This document shows, piece after piece, positions 8,464-17,204 of a stretch of DNA of 64,000 nucleotides. Source of the DNA: Peribacillus sp044761985 (lineage in GTDB: Bacteria > Bacillota > Bacilli > Bacillales > DSM-1321). A program made the position numbers and the translations under genes. Numbering within the stretch: the stretch's first letter is position 1; each line of letters opens with the position of its first letter. A model generated the notes under the pieces. It had not been told where the DNA came from and ran no database searches. It saw only the letters and a program-made list of their open reading frames with translations. The DNA is taken from assembly GCF_044761985.1 (NCBI RefSeq), contig NZ_JBIWDK010000011.1, positions 1 to 64,000 of the forward strand. The letters are read 5' to 3'.

Positions 8464-8641
8464 CGATTCCTTATCCTAGTTACATGAAAAGAATCAATAG
8501 TTCAGTCCCAAGCACCTCCTGTATAAATGGTGATTTCTATTATGTCAAACGAAATATGAATGTCGTATCCTAAACCATTTAGTGAAATGCCCTTAAGAGT
8601 AATATGCACCTTCGTGCAATAAACTATCGGGATAATTTTCT

Positions 8642-9073
8642 TTAAATTAACAACACTAATAATGATTGAATCAACGCAATGCTTTCATGAGAAACCTGTT
8701 TTTTAAGAAGAAGTTCATTTTTTCCATCCTTTTCAATCAGGCTAATCACTTCCCGCAATTCCTCATTCAAGCCATCCATTTTACTTTTTAGTTGAAGTCC
8801 CGTTTCCTCGATTTCAGTAAGGGGCTTCGCATTTGATTTTACAAGTTCTTTTATCTCTTCCAAAGAAAAGTCTTTTCTTTTATATTTCTCAATAAGGCGT
8901 AATCGCTCAAGTTCCTCAACTGAGTAATAGCGGTAGTTAGAGGCGGAACGTTCTGCTTTTAGCAGACCCTTATTCGTGTAATAGTCCACCGTTCGCTTCG
9001 TAACATTTGCCATGCTTGCCAGCTCACCGATTTTCAATGTCTCGTTCCCAATATAACCCCTCCCAACCGTCAC
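8642..9073 (-). CDS. MerR family transcriptional regulator without cysteines
   Basis: A 143-residue protein. The N-terminal winged-helix MerR domain (about 13-80) has LKIGELASMANVTKRTVDYYTNKGLL and YRYYSVEELERL, followed by a dimerisation coil. There is no cysteine anywhere, so it cannot be a thiol-based metal sensor of the CueR/ZntR type; another effector must act. The start is uncertain: GTG 9073 has a weak ribosome site, whereas GGGAGGGG lies inside the frame just before an ATT codon. The nearest candidate target is the downstream CNNM/CorC gene or its own promoter. Confidence 0.75.
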   Translation of the reverse strand: MTVGRGYIGNETLKIGELASMANVTKRTVDYYTNKGLLKAERSASNYRYYSVEELERLRLIEKYKRKDFSLEEIKELVKSNAKPLTEIEETGLQLKSKMDGLNEELREVISLIEKDGKNELLLKKQVSHESIALIQSLLVLLI

Positions 9074-9233
9074 GTGATGGTTTTGGCCTTCTGGAGGACT
9101 ACTCCATATCCTACCGTGACATTTTCACCTATTCTCTAATCCTACAACATTTCTATTCTTTTGAAAAATATTTATTATGGATTACCTAATAAATATAGAA
9201 AGGTATTTACCTATACCCTTCTATATAGACAAA

Positions 9234-9262
9234 AAACCGACTATCATGCCAATAGTCGGTTT
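9234..9262 (-). terminator. terminator of the 40-residue Cys protein gene
   Basis: An 11-bp stem, AAACCGACTAT with ATAGTCGGTTT (9234-9244 and 9252-9262), followed on the minus strand by TTT-rich sequence. It lies 22 bp beyond the stop of the small gene at 9285. Confidence 0.75.
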
Positions 9263-9284
9263 ACTATATTTTTATGATAATCGA

Positions 9285-9407
9285 TTATTTTTTTGTTTTT
9301 GTTGAGAATGGATTACTCAGTATTTTGGGACCGCATTGGCATAAAGAAGAGTGTTTTAATCTTTTTATTGGTGTACCGCATGTTTCACAAACTTTTGCTA
9401 CCATCAT
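9285..9407 (-). CDS. 40-residue Cys-rich microprotein
   Basis: A short frame encoding MMVAKVCETCGTP..., with a strong ribosome site AAAAAGGAGG seven bases before an ATGATG start and a terminator directly downstream, so it looks like a real transcription unit. Four cysteines occur as C-E-T-C at residues 7-10 and C-Q-C at 23-25, giving a small zinc-binding knuckle. The tail is basic (TKTKK). I do not recognise the family. It is flanked by the MerR gene downstream on the same strand and by the divergent DUF4395 gene. It could be a zinc-dependent nucleic-acid-binding or zinc-buffering protein; that is inference. Confidence 0.7.
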   Translation of the reverse strand: MMVAKVCETCGTPIKRLKHSSLCQCGPKILSNPFSTKTKK

Positions 9408-9563
9408 ACCGTCCTCCTTTTTATTTCATATTAGTATTATACTACCTCTCTTATAATAATCAATACTAAATTAAAATAATTATAAACTAAAAAGTTCCCC
9501 TTCCCAAATCATGTATAAACAGATAAAATAATATAAAACTCATCAGAAAGGTTGGTTTTTAAT

Positions 9564-9989
9564 TTGTCAGATAAAATTCATCCCATTCCGCGTCCTCTAG
9601 TCCGAACAAATCAGTGGGTCATATTTTTAAGCGTAGTCCTCGCTTTAGCAACCGGTCAAGAATGGATACTGGCCATACCTTTAGTAGCGGGGCTATCTGG
9701 TCTTCTTTTACATTTTAATCCGGTTATGCGCCTTGCAAAGCTCTTTCTGAAGAAGGACCCCTCTAAATACATTCCTGAAGATCCTGCACAGCAACAGTTT
9801 AACCAGGTTATTGCAGTGGTTTGCCTAGGTTTCGGCTTACTCTCCTTCTTACTGGGCTTCAACGTTATCGGCTATGTGCTAACCGTAATGGTCGGGATGG
9901 CCTCATTTATTGCCATCCTTGGATTCTGCATTGGTTGCTTCATCCTTTATCAATGGAAACAATATACTTATCGCCGTTCTCTTCATTAA
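9564..9989 (+). CDS. DUF4395 family membrane protein
   Basis: About 141 residues with four predicted membrane segments, the first starting near WVIFLSVVLALATG. It also has the family's N-terminal PRPLVRTNQ, a central HFNPVMRL and a C-terminal FCIGCFI. DUF4395 proteins have no established function; some relatives are found near sulfur-transfer or thioredoxin-like genes, and the C-I-G-C pair in the last helix would suit redox chemistry, but nothing here proves it. The start is probably TTG 9564, placed 12 bases after AGAAAGG; a TTG at 9552 is too close to that site. Monocistronic, closed by a strong terminator. Confidence 0.75.
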   Translation: MSDKIHPIPRPLVRTNQWVIFLSVVLALATGQEWILAIPLVAGLSGLLLHFNPVMRLAKLFLKKDPSKYIPEDPAQQQFNQVIAVVCLGFGLLSFLLGFNVIGYVLTVMVGMASFIAILGFCIGCFILYQWKQYTYRRSLH

Positions 9990-9995
9990 AAAGGG

Positions 9996-10028
9996 AGGCC
10001 TGACATGATTAATGTCAGGCCTGCTTTT
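9996..10028. terminator. bidirectional terminator DUF4395 / efeU
   Basis: A perfect 11-bp stem, AGGCCTGACAT (9996-10006) with ATGTCAGGCCT (10012-10022), followed by a T-run on the plus strand and CCCTTTTT on the minus strand, between convergent genes. Confidence 0.9.
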
Positions 10029-11774
10029 TTATGCAACTGCAGAATTATTCTTTTTAACCCAAATCGCAGCCACTATAATCAGGAGTAACAATACCATTTG
10101 AGGTACTATCGTTTCCACTGTCGGATAAAGGCCGATCCATTCAATGAACGGGAACGTGTGAAGTGTATGCGTCTTAATCACTTGAGAAACTTGAAGTGCA
10201 TGGATGGAGACACCAAGAATCTTAAATGCCAATGCATAGATGAAGATCGTCGCCACTTTGAAAAAGACCGTCATCGGTAGCTTAACGCTGTAACGGAGCA
10301 TGACGAAACCAATGACCATCAATATCAAGCAGGCAATCAATATCCCGGTCAATAGCTGTTTCAGTTCCATATACGGAGCCATTCCGGCATAAAAGATGAT
10401 CGTCTCCGCTCCTTCTCGGAAAATCGATAGGAAACTAATTAACGCAAAAGACAAGATACTGCCTGTTGCAATAGCATGGTCCATTTGCTTGCCGATATAA
10501 CGGTTCCATGCATGGATGTTCGATTTACTATGAAGCCACATTCCGATGGTCAGCATCATTAGCACTGCGATTATGCCCGTGATTCCTTCAATATACTCCC
10601 GGCTTGAGGCAGCCGTAATCTGTGAAAATACAATATTGATAATAACGGCAAGGATTGCACTTGCTGCCAAGCCAGCCCCGACGCCAGACCAAATCCACTT
10701 TTGTTTGTCTGCCTGTCCAATTTTCTTTAGGAAGGACAACAGTGTTGCCACGATAAGGAGAGCTTCCAATCCCTCACGTAAAAGAATCAAGGCCGCATCC
10801 CATGTCGTATAGCTCGTATCATCAATTAAAGGAAGTAGTCGTGCATGTAAATCGGAAACGATTTCTTTCGCTTCCTTTACTTGTATCTTCTTCGATTGCA
10901 GTAAGCTAATGGCGGTTGGTACCTTAGTCTCCATGTCACTGTACAGCTTACTGTCCCTCGTAGAAACTTCTCCTTCGACATTTGGCCAAATCATTAATAC
11001 TTCATTCAACTGGTCAATTGCCGAATTGATATCGTTTCCTTCCATATCCTTAACACTACTTTGTAGAAGGTCTGTTACATCGCTCAACGTATAAGTCTGC
11101 TGGTCTTCTTTTTCTACCTTGCCTTCCAGAAATCCTTGAATTAGCCCTTTCAGTTCGTCAAGATTAGTTCGTGCCTTTTCTGGATCTGGAGGATCCTGCG
11201 TGATGGCTATCCGAACAAAGGCCATATAGGTTTCCATCTTACCGTACGAAGCAACACTTTCCTCCCGTACTACAAGTTCCGCATTATTCCATTGATTGAG
11301 GAGGTTTTGATACTGACTTTTAGCTTTGCTGAAGTCCTCTTCGCTAATCGTCGCATCTAAATCATCGATTAATGGAAGTAACGCTTCTAGGCGATCTTTA
11401 TAATCGGTTTTATCAACCGGATTTTCTGCCGTATCATACTGAGCAAGGGCACTTGATAAAGCGGATAACTTCTTTTTCATTTCTCCTGCGTCTTCTTGAT
11501 TATTCACAGCGTTTTTCAAAGACATTAATGAATCGTCAACTTTTTTGGCATCCTCACTGTCCGTTTTTATCACATTCCAGTCCTTTTCAAAAAGAGAGAG
11601 ATTACTGGAAACCGATTCAAGATCTCCAGACTTCACTTTCATTAGGCTGTCTCCAATATATACGAAAAGCTGATCGTGATTTTCCCCGGCTGAAACACCT
11701 GGTATAGCAGACATTAAAAATATGAAACTAGTTAATAAAACGAACAACCCCGTTCTCCATTTAAAAACAGACAT
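10029..11774 (-). CDS. efeU: EfeU-type iron permease (FTR1 family)
   Basis: A 581-residue protein. A signal peptide (residues 1-29, ending VSA) leads into a long helical extracellular region (about 30-325) and then a seven-helix FTR1 permease. Both ferroxidase/permease signatures are present: REGLE (near residue 343) and REGAE (near 455). It should translocate iron after oxidation by EfeB and capture by EfeO. The ATG at 11774 is chosen because GGGGAG lies six bases upstream; an in-frame start 11 codons earlier has no such site. It is the last gene of efeO-efeB-efeU, 84 bp after efeB. Confidence 0.92.
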   Translation of the reverse strand: MSVFKWRTGLFVLLTSFIFLMSAIPGVSAGENHDQLFVYIGDSLMKVKSGDLESVSSNLSLFEKDWNVIKTDSEDAKKVDDSLMSLKNAVNNQEDAGEMKKKLSALSSALAQYDTAENPVDKTDYKDRLEALLPLIDDLDATISEEDFSKAKSQYQNLLNQWNNAELVVREESVASYGKMETYMAFVRIAITQDPPDPEKARTNLDELKGLIQGFLEGKVEKEDQQTYTLSDVTDLLQSSVKDMEGNDINSAIDQLNEVLMIWPNVEGEVSTRDSKLYSDMETKVPTAISLLQSKKIQVKEAKEIVSDLHARLLPLIDDTSYTTWDAALILLREGLEALLIVATLLSFLKKIGQADKQKWIWSGVGAGLAASAILAVIINIVFSQITAASSREYIEGITGIIAVLMMLTIGMWLHSKSNIHAWNRYIGKQMDHAIATGSILSFALISFLSIFREGAETIIFYAGMAPYMELKQLLTGILIACLILMVIGFVMLRYSVKLPMTVFFKVATIFIYALAFKILGVSIHALQVSQVIKTHTLHTFPFIEWIGLYPTVETIVPQMVLLLLIIVAAIWVKKNNSAVA

Positions 11775-11858
11775 GACAAACTCCCCTTTTATGATAAAAA
11801 CCGCCAACCCGGATTCCCATCCATGCTGGTGATTTTATGGTCTCTCATTTTACTAAAT

Positions 11859-13145
11859 TCATCCGAAAAGGGACTCCCCGATATAGCCACCTTTTTTTAC
11901 ACCCGGCAAGCAAGCAAATATAGCGCTCCCCCGGTGGATGATATATTCATTTAACTTATCATTCTTTGAAAGACGTTCTTGCATCGGGATAAATTGTTTA
12001 CTTGGGCTTCGTTGGAAACAAATAAACAGAAGCCCCGCATTGAAGCTTCCAGTCTTAGGATCCATTCCATCAGCATATGAATAGGGACGTCGCAGAATCT
12101 TAACTGTTCCATCACCACGGGATAGGATCATATGGGAGTTTTCAGGAATGATCCGATTTCCATTTTCATCCTTAACATGTTCATCAACCGTATCAAATTC
12201 ATTCTTCATCCCTAATGGGGCACCGCTGTCACGATGACGACCAAATGTATTTTCCTGCTCTTTCAACGTGGTCCGATCCCACACTTCAATGTACATTTGA
12301 ATTCGGCGGACGACCATATAGCTACCGCCTGCAAGCCAAGAAGGGCCATCCCCCGGCTTTACCCAGACATGTTGGTTCATCTCACTGCTTTTCTTCGTAT
12401 CCGGATTCACGGTTCCATCTTTAAAACCAAACAAATTACGAGGCGTCGTTTTTTGAGAATCAGCCTTTTTCGTACGTTGAAAACCTGTTTGAGCCCAATG
12501 GATAATCGTCTTTCCTCTACCGATCCTCACCAGATTCCGGACGGCATGAAACGCAACCTGGAGATCGTCTGCGCAGGCTTGAATGCAAATGTCCCCTCCA
12601 CTCCATGATTCTTCTAAGGCATCTAAAGAAAATGAAGGAAGATCTTTCAATTCGGCAGGTTGTTTAGACTTCAAGCCAAAGCGGTCTTTCCCATTCTTCG
12701 TAAATAGACTAGGACCTACTCCAAAGGTGATCGTCAAGTTAGAGGGGGATAATTCTTCTACTTCCCCTGTATCTTTTGGTGGCATGCTCCTGTTCGAGGA
12801 AGCTTCGCCTACCGATTTGCCAGATGTCATCTGGGCCGCCGCTTCTGTCCAATCTTTAAATAATTGAATTAAGTCTGACCTTTTTTCGGATGTCACTTCT
12901 AACGAAGCAAAATAAAGATTATCCTGAGCTTCTGTAGTGATTCCCGCTTGATGAGGCCCATAGAAAGGGACAGTATCATTCGTTTGTCCCTTTGCCTTCG
13001 AGTCAGATAGAGCTAGCATCCCGCCTAGGCCCGATGCGCCTATTACAACTCCAACCCCACTGATGCCAGCTGTTTTCAACATATCACGACGGCTTACCTT
13101 TTTGGAAAAAAGTGAAGTTTCGTCATTTGATATTTGTTCTTTCAA
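11859..13145 (-). CDS. efeB: EfeB, Tat-exported DyP-type haem peroxidase
   Basis: A 428-residue protein. A twin-arginine signal (SRRDMLK, residues 18-24) and a hydrophobic stretch precede a dye-decolourising peroxidase domain with the catalytic motif GFKDG and the TFGRHRDSG segment typical of EfeB. It acts outside the membrane, oxidising ferrous iron or porphyrin for uptake by EfeU. The start is TTG preceded by GGAGGAG, one base away from the efeO stop codon, so the two genes are translationally linked. Peroxidase activity will need haem. Confidence 0.92.
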   Translation of the reverse strand: MKEQISNDETSLFSKKVSRRDMLKTAGISGVGVVIGASGLGGMLALSDSKAKGQTNDTVPFYGPHQAGITTEAQDNLYFASLEVTSEKRSDLIQLFKDWTEAAAQMTSGKSVGEASSNRSMPPKDTGEVEELSPSNLTITFGVGPSLFTKNGKDRFGLKSKQPAELKDLPSFSLDALEESWSGGDICIQACADDLQVAFHAVRNLVRIGRGKTIIHWAQTGFQRTKKADSQKTTPRNLFGFKDGTVNPDTKKSSEMNQHVWVKPGDGPSWLAGGSYMVVRRIQMYIEVWDRTTLKEQENTFGRHRDSGAPLGMKNEFDTVDEHVKDENGNRIIPENSHMILSRGDGTVKILRRPYSYADGMDPKTGSFNAGLLFICFQRSPSKQFIPMQERLSKNDKLNEYIIHRGSAIFACLPGVKKGGYIGESLFG

Positions 13146-13988
13146 TTAAGACTCCTCCATTACAATTCCTATTTGCGAAAGTGGCTCAGCTAAAGCATCG
13201 ATAGCCTGGCTTAATGATTTAACCTCGGATTTTGTTAAATCCGTATAAGAAACGTATCCATCACCATCTTTATGTTTTTCAAGCAAGCTGTAAACTCCGG
13301 CAAAACGCTCTTTGATTTCAGTTGTAAGCGCCTCGTCTTTTTCCTTAAGGGCAGGTGTCAATAATTCATATATTTTTTCAGCGCCCTCTACATTTGCAAC
13401 GAAATCATACAAATCCGTATGAGAATAGCGGTCTTCTTCTCCAGTCACCTTGGATGTTGACACTTCATTAAGTAAATCAACGGCCCCAGTGATTAACACA
13501 TCAGGTGTTACTTCTACTGTTTCCACTTTAGCACGCAACAAATTAACGTCCTTCATTAATTGTTCAGCATACTCTTCATAACCCTTTGTTGTGTTTTCTT
13601 CCCATAACCCCATCTCAATTCGGTGGTATCCGCCCCACTCTTTTTCCTCAACATCACCCTCACGCGCATCGATTTTAGGATCAAGATCTCCAAAAATTTC
13701 AGCGATAGGTTCAGCGCGCTCATAATGCATGCGAGCCGGTGCATATAACTGCTTCGCTTTTTCAATGTCTCCAGACGTTACTGCCGTCGTGAATTCTTCC
13801 GTCGCTTTTACAAACTCTTCTATTTCACCTATCGCAAATTCCCGATAGTCGTTGGATACACCATCCAGCGCACTCGCACTTGTCTCCTTAGCATCCACCT
13901 CTGCAGGCTTGGTTTCTTCATTTTTCTGCGAACACCCAAATAATAGGCTGGTTGATAATAAAACGGCTAAGGTTGCTTTCGTTTTCAT
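13146..13988 (-). CDS. efeO: EfeO/EfeM-type iron-binding lipoprotein
   Basis: A 280-residue lipoprotein with lipobox LLFGC (Cys19) and an EfeM/M75-like helical domain. The metal-binding HxxE motif is seen in GYHRIEMGLWE. It lacks the N-terminal cupredoxin domain of E. coli EfeO, as in B. subtilis YwbM. It is the first gene of the efe operon, with a consensus sigma-A promoter overlapped by a Fur box, so expression should rise on iron starvation. It is expected to deliver iron to EfeU. Confidence 0.9.
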   Translation of the reverse strand: MKTKATLAVLLSTSLLFGCSQKNEETKPAEVDAKETSASALDGVSNDYREFAIGEIEEFVKATEEFTTAVTSGDIEKAKQLYAPARMHYERAEPIAEIFGDLDPKIDAREGDVEEKEWGGYHRIEMGLWEENTTKGYEEYAEQLMKDVNLLRAKVETVEVTPDVLITGAVDLLNEVSTSKVTGEEDRYSHTDLYDFVANVEGAEKIYELLTPALKEKDEALTTEIKERFAGVYSLLEKHKDGDGYVSYTDLTKSEVKSLSQAIDALAEPLSQIGIVMEES

Positions 13989-14030
13989 ACTCTAAACTCT
14001 CCCCTGAAAATATATATTAATTCTAGATTT

Positions 14031-14059
14031 ATATTAGCAGTAGTGAGAATCATTATCAA
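14031..14059 (-). promoter_or_regulatory. efeO promoter with overlapping Fur box
   Basis: On the minus strand TTGATA (14059-14054), a 17 bp spacer and TAATAT (14036-14031). The Fur 7-1-7 element TGATAAT-G-ATTCTCA (14058-14044) overlaps the -35 box and the first part of the spacer; one base departs from the consensus TGATAAT-N-ATTATCA. Confidence 0.8.
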
Positions 14060-14153
14060 TATATATTTTGTTCCAATTTACATTTCAGTTATCAAGGTAG
14101 ACCATACTTTTATAACCTTATTTGGTGAATAGCTTATGGGGACAAATAATTAC

Positions 14154-14642
14154 TTATTTCAAGAACTCTTTTCGTTCATTCATTAATATTTCATTTTCTT
14201 TTTCCATGATTTTCGTAATATCTTCAATAAATCGAAGAATGATCGTGAGTTCTTTATCTTCATAGGACGTGCAAAGATCTTTTGTGGCTGCAGATAGTGA
14301 ATGATAATGTGATTTAATCTGTTCTTGCCTTGATGCTATGGGGACAATCTTTACCCGTCTACCATCTATATGATCTCTTTCCCTTTTTACATAGCCCGAT
14401 TTTTCAAGACGGTCGATGAGCGTCGTGACCGAGCCTGTGCTCAACCCTGTAATCTTCGCCAGCTCTCCAGCTGTAATAGGGCCCGTTTCATTCAATATTT
14501 CAGCAGTCTTTAAATCCGTGTGAGCCACACCTATTTTGTGAGCCATATTCTGTTGGAACAATACAGACCTCATTCCGTACCTTTGCAGGCTCCGGGTTAA
14601 ACTCTCTAAAAGGTCTGAATTCAACCCATTATCACTTGACAT
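14154..14642 (-). CDS. MarR family transcriptional regulator
   Basis: A 162-residue winged-helix MarR protein. The recognition segment is AGELAKITGLSTGSVTTLIDRLEKSGYVKRERDHIDGRRVKI-like, with the typical D-x-R-R wing (DHIDGRRV). It is divergent from a 14-helix efflux pump, and a perfect 11-3-11 palindrome lies between the two starts, so it most likely represses both genes until a small molecule binds. A good ribosome site (AAAAGGGGTGGC) precedes the ATG. No terminator was identified downstream. Confidence 0.85.
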   Translation of the reverse strand: MSSDNGLNSDLLESLTRSLQRYGMRSVLFQQNMAHKIGVAHTDLKTAEILNETGPITAGELAKITGLSTGSVTTLIDRLEKSGYVKRERDHIDGRRVKIVPIASRQEQIKSHYHSLSAATKDLCTSYEDKELTIILRFIEDITKIMEKENEILMNERKEFLK

Positions 14643-14667
14643 AAAATGCCACCCCTTTTACACTTGA

Positions 14668-14692
14668 ATTTATCTTGATAATCAAGATAAAT
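14668..14692. promoter_or_regulatory. MarR operator palindrome
   Basis: ATTTATCTTGA and TCAAGATAAAT form perfect 11-base arms around a 3-base centre, located 25 bp before the marR start and about 84 bp before the efflux gene start. The size and symmetry fit a MarR dimer site. Confidence 0.8.
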
Positions 14693-14775
14693 ATTTAGTT
14701 TCCATAATAGTGATTATCATTCATTCATGCAAATGAATAAACGAATTGTTTCATAAAAAGGGAGGAAAAAACATT

Positions 14776-16293
14776 TTGGAGAAACAACCAAAACATCAAA
14801 AGTTTATAGTTGCCGGACTGTTATTGGGAATTTTGATGTCAGCAATGGATAATACGATTGTTGCAACCGCCATGGGGACGATTGTTTCCGATTTAGGCGG
14901 GTTCGATAAGTTTGTCTGGGTGACATCGGCCTATATGGTCGCCACGATGGCAAGTATGCCGATATTCGGCAAACTCTCCGATATGTACGGTCGGAAGCGA
15001 TTTTTCATTTTTGGGCTTATCGTCTTTTTAATTGGGTCTGCCCTATGCGGCATGGCTCAAAGCATTGTCCAGTTAAGTATTTTCAGGGCCATTCAGGGTA
15101 TTGGTGGAGGTGCCTTGATGCCAATTGCCTTTACCATCGTCTTTGATATTTTCCCACCTGAAAAACGTGGGAAACTTACCGGCCTTTTCGGGGCTGTATT
15201 TGGAGCATCTAGTGTATTAGGTCCTCTATTAGGAGCTTATATTACGGAGTATGCCAGCTGGCATTGGATTTTCTACGTCAACGTTCCAATCGGCTTCATC
15301 TCGTTATTCTTCATTCTTCGTTATTACAAGGAAAAGGCCAATACGCATGAACAGAAAATCGATTATAGCGGGGCCGCGACTCTCGTTATCGCTGTCGTCA
15401 GTTTAATGTTCGCCCTCGAGCTTGGTGGCGAGTATGGATGGACTTCATCTCCTATCCTTGCTTTGTTTGCAAGTTTTGTCGTGTTTTTTGTTTCATTTTT
15501 CTTTTTCGAAAAAAGGGCCAAAGATCCCATTATCTCATTATGGTTATTTAAAAGGCGGTTATTTGCAACGTCTCAGATCTTGGCAATCCTATACGGCGGA
15601 ACGTTCATCATTTTAACTGTGTATATTCCGATTTTCGTGCAGGCTGTTTATGGAGGTTCGGCTACCAATGCAGGGTTAATCCTAACCCCAATGATGCTGG
15701 GGTCCGTTGTCGGTAGTGCTATCGGGGGAATATTCAATTCCAAGACCAGCTTCCGCAACTTAATGACGATTTCCGTCGTTTGTTATTTTGCAGGAATGCT
15801 ATTATTAGGAACGTTAACCCCGGAAACCAGCAGGACACTACTAACGTGTTATATGATTCTTACTGGATTCGGTATGGGCTTCTCATTCTCCCTTCTACCG
15901 ATCGCTTCCATCCACAACTTGGAACCGAGGTATCGTGGGTCTGCTAACTCAACCAATTCATTCCTCCGTTCGTTTGGGATGACATTAGGCGTTACCATTT
16001 ATGGGGCGATACAGAACAACGCCTTCACAAGTAAGATGGCGGATGCCTTTAAAGGAATGCAAGGCGGGCCGGAAACATCTGTTCTTACGCAGGATCCACG
16101 TCAGCTATTCCAGTCAGATGCGCGTGCCCAAATCCCAGATATGATCCTGGATAAAATCGTGTATGCCATGTCTGATTCGATATCATTAATCTTCACTTTA
16201 GCCCTGATTCCTATTGGTTTGGCAGCAATCGTTGTTTTCTTCATGGGAAAAGCAAGAGTAGAAACGTCACCAAAGGAAAAAACGTCACACTAA
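14776..16293 (+). CDS. MFS drug efflux transporter, DHA2 (14 TMS) family
   Basis: A 505-residue multidrug:H+ antiporter with about 14 membrane helices. Motif D1 (MDNTIVATAMGTI) is in helix 1, motif A (GKLSDMYGRKRFF) lies between helices 2 and 3, and motif C (GASSVLGPLLGAYI) is in helix 5. The EmrB/QacA/Bmr3-like pattern suggests export of hydrophobic drugs. Start TTG 14776 follows AAAGGGAGG by ten bases; a TTG ten codons upstream has no ribosome site. It is divergent from, and probably controlled by, the MarR gene. Its substrate is not determinable. Confidence 0.85.
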   Translation: MEKQPKHQKFIVAGLLLGILMSAMDNTIVATAMGTIVSDLGGFDKFVWVTSAYMVATMASMPIFGKLSDMYGRKRFFIFGLIVFLIGSALCGMAQSIVQLSIFRAIQGIGGGALMPIAFTIVFDIFPPEKRGKLTGLFGAVFGASSVLGPLLGAYITEYASWHWIFYVNVPIGFISLFFILRYYKEKANTHEQKIDYSGAATLVIAVVSLMFALELGGEYGWTSSPILALFASFVVFFVSFFFFEKRAKDPIISLWLFKRRLFATSQILAILYGGTFIILTVYIPIFVQAVYGGSATNAGLILTPMMLGSVVGSAIGGIFNSKTSFRNLMTISVVCYFAGMLLLGTLTPETSRTLLTCYMILTGFGMGFSFSLLPIASIHNLEPRYRGSANSTNSFLRSFGMTLGVTIYGAIQNNAFTSKMADAFKGMQGGPETSVLTQDPRQLFQSDARAQIPDMILDKIVYAMSDSISLIFTLALIPIGLAAIVVFFMGKARVETSPKEKTSH

Positions 16294-16299
16294 ATGTTT

Positions 16300-16324
16300 A
16301 AGCGCTGGATTTCCAGCGCTTTTT
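16300..16324 (+). terminator. terminator of the DHA2 efflux gene
   Basis: AAGCGCTGGA (16300-16309) pairs perfectly with TCCAGCGCTT (16312-16321), followed by TTT. Confidence 0.8.
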
Positions 16325-16460
16325 AAAGTTTTCATTTAAGAAAATCGGGTATCCTTTTAATAAAACAACATTCTTTCAAGAATGAAAAATTTTAGTTTGC
16401 CGAAATACAATTATGCCACTAAAATGATAAGTAACACATTAACCGATCGAGGTGAAGATT

Positions 16461-17162
16461 TTGAGAATTGTCTGTTTCGGAGATAGTTTAACAAGAGGTA
16501 TCTCCTACGTTAAAGGCCGGCTTCGCATCATTAAAGAGAATTACCCAAGCTCTTTAGCGAAGTTGACAGAGTCCTTGCCATTCGTTGAAGTTTTGAATAA
16601 AGGGGTCTTTAATGACAATTCTGACTTGCTAGTTAGCCGTGTCCAGAAAGATGTCATGTCAGAAAATCCCGATATCGTATTGATAGAAGTCGGTGGTAAC
16701 GATTGTAATTTCCATTGGGAGGAAGTCGCGAAGAATCCTGAAGGAGACCATGAGCCTATCGTTCCGATTGAACGGTACCTTGAAAATATCACTCAACTCG
16801 TCAAGCAAGTTCAGGACAAGCATGTCACACCCTTTCTTTTAACTCTTCCCCCACTGGATCCCGCCAGATATTATCGGTCGATTGCCAATCGGTTCGGACC
16901 ATCCATCGGACATTTTGTCTCTCAAGTCGGTGGGATTGAACATTGGCATGGCATGTATAACCGCCAGTTAAAAAAACTGGCCGAGGATTTGAAGGTGCCA
17001 TTGATCGATGTGCGTTCTTATATAAAGTCTGCCGGTGATCTGGACCATTTAATCAGTGACGATGGCATTCACCTTACGTCAGAAGGATACCAGCATATGA
17101 GCAAGGCCATATTCAGTGATTTACAAAAGCATTTGACAACGGAAACACTGTCACAACCTTAA
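16461..17162 (+). CDS. SGNH/GDSL-type hydrolase
   Basis: A 233-residue SGNH-fold esterase. Block I is FGDSLTRG near the N-terminus (nucleophile Ser), block III is GGNDC, and block V is DGIHLTSEGY (Asp and His). No signal peptide is seen, so it is cytoplasmic. It resembles the small lipase/acylhydrolase proteins of Bacillus whose substrates are mostly unknown. Start TTG 16461 follows GAGGTGAAG; a GTG three codons upstream would overlap that site. It is transcribed alone and ends in a strong terminator shared with the convergent def gene. Confidence 0.85.
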   Translation: MRIVCFGDSLTRGISYVKGRLRIIKENYPSSLAKLTESLPFVEVLNKGVFNDNSDLLVSRVQKDVMSENPDIVLIEVGGNDCNFHWEEVAKNPEGDHEPIVPIERYLENITQLVKQVQDKHVTPFLLTLPPLDPARYYRSIANRFGPSIGHFVSQVGGIEHWHGMYNRQLKKLAEDLKVPLIDVRSYIKSAGDLDHLISDDGIHLTSEGYQHMSKAIFSDLQKHLTTETLSQP

Positions 17163-17168
17163 ACAAGC

Positions 17169-17202
17169 AAAAAGGCAAAGCATGGGGGCTTTGCCTTTTT
17201 TC
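17169..17202. terminator. bidirectional terminator GDSL / def
   Basis: AAAAAGGCAAAGC (17169-17181) pairs with GCTTTGCCTTTTT (17188-17200). T-runs occur on both strands. Confidence 0.85.
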
Positions 17203-17204
17203 CA

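Noticed and set aside
14705..14720. Possible Fur box in front of the DHA2 efflux gene
   Set aside because: The half-site ATTATCA is perfect but the other half has two mismatches and no iron-related function is evident; too weak to list.
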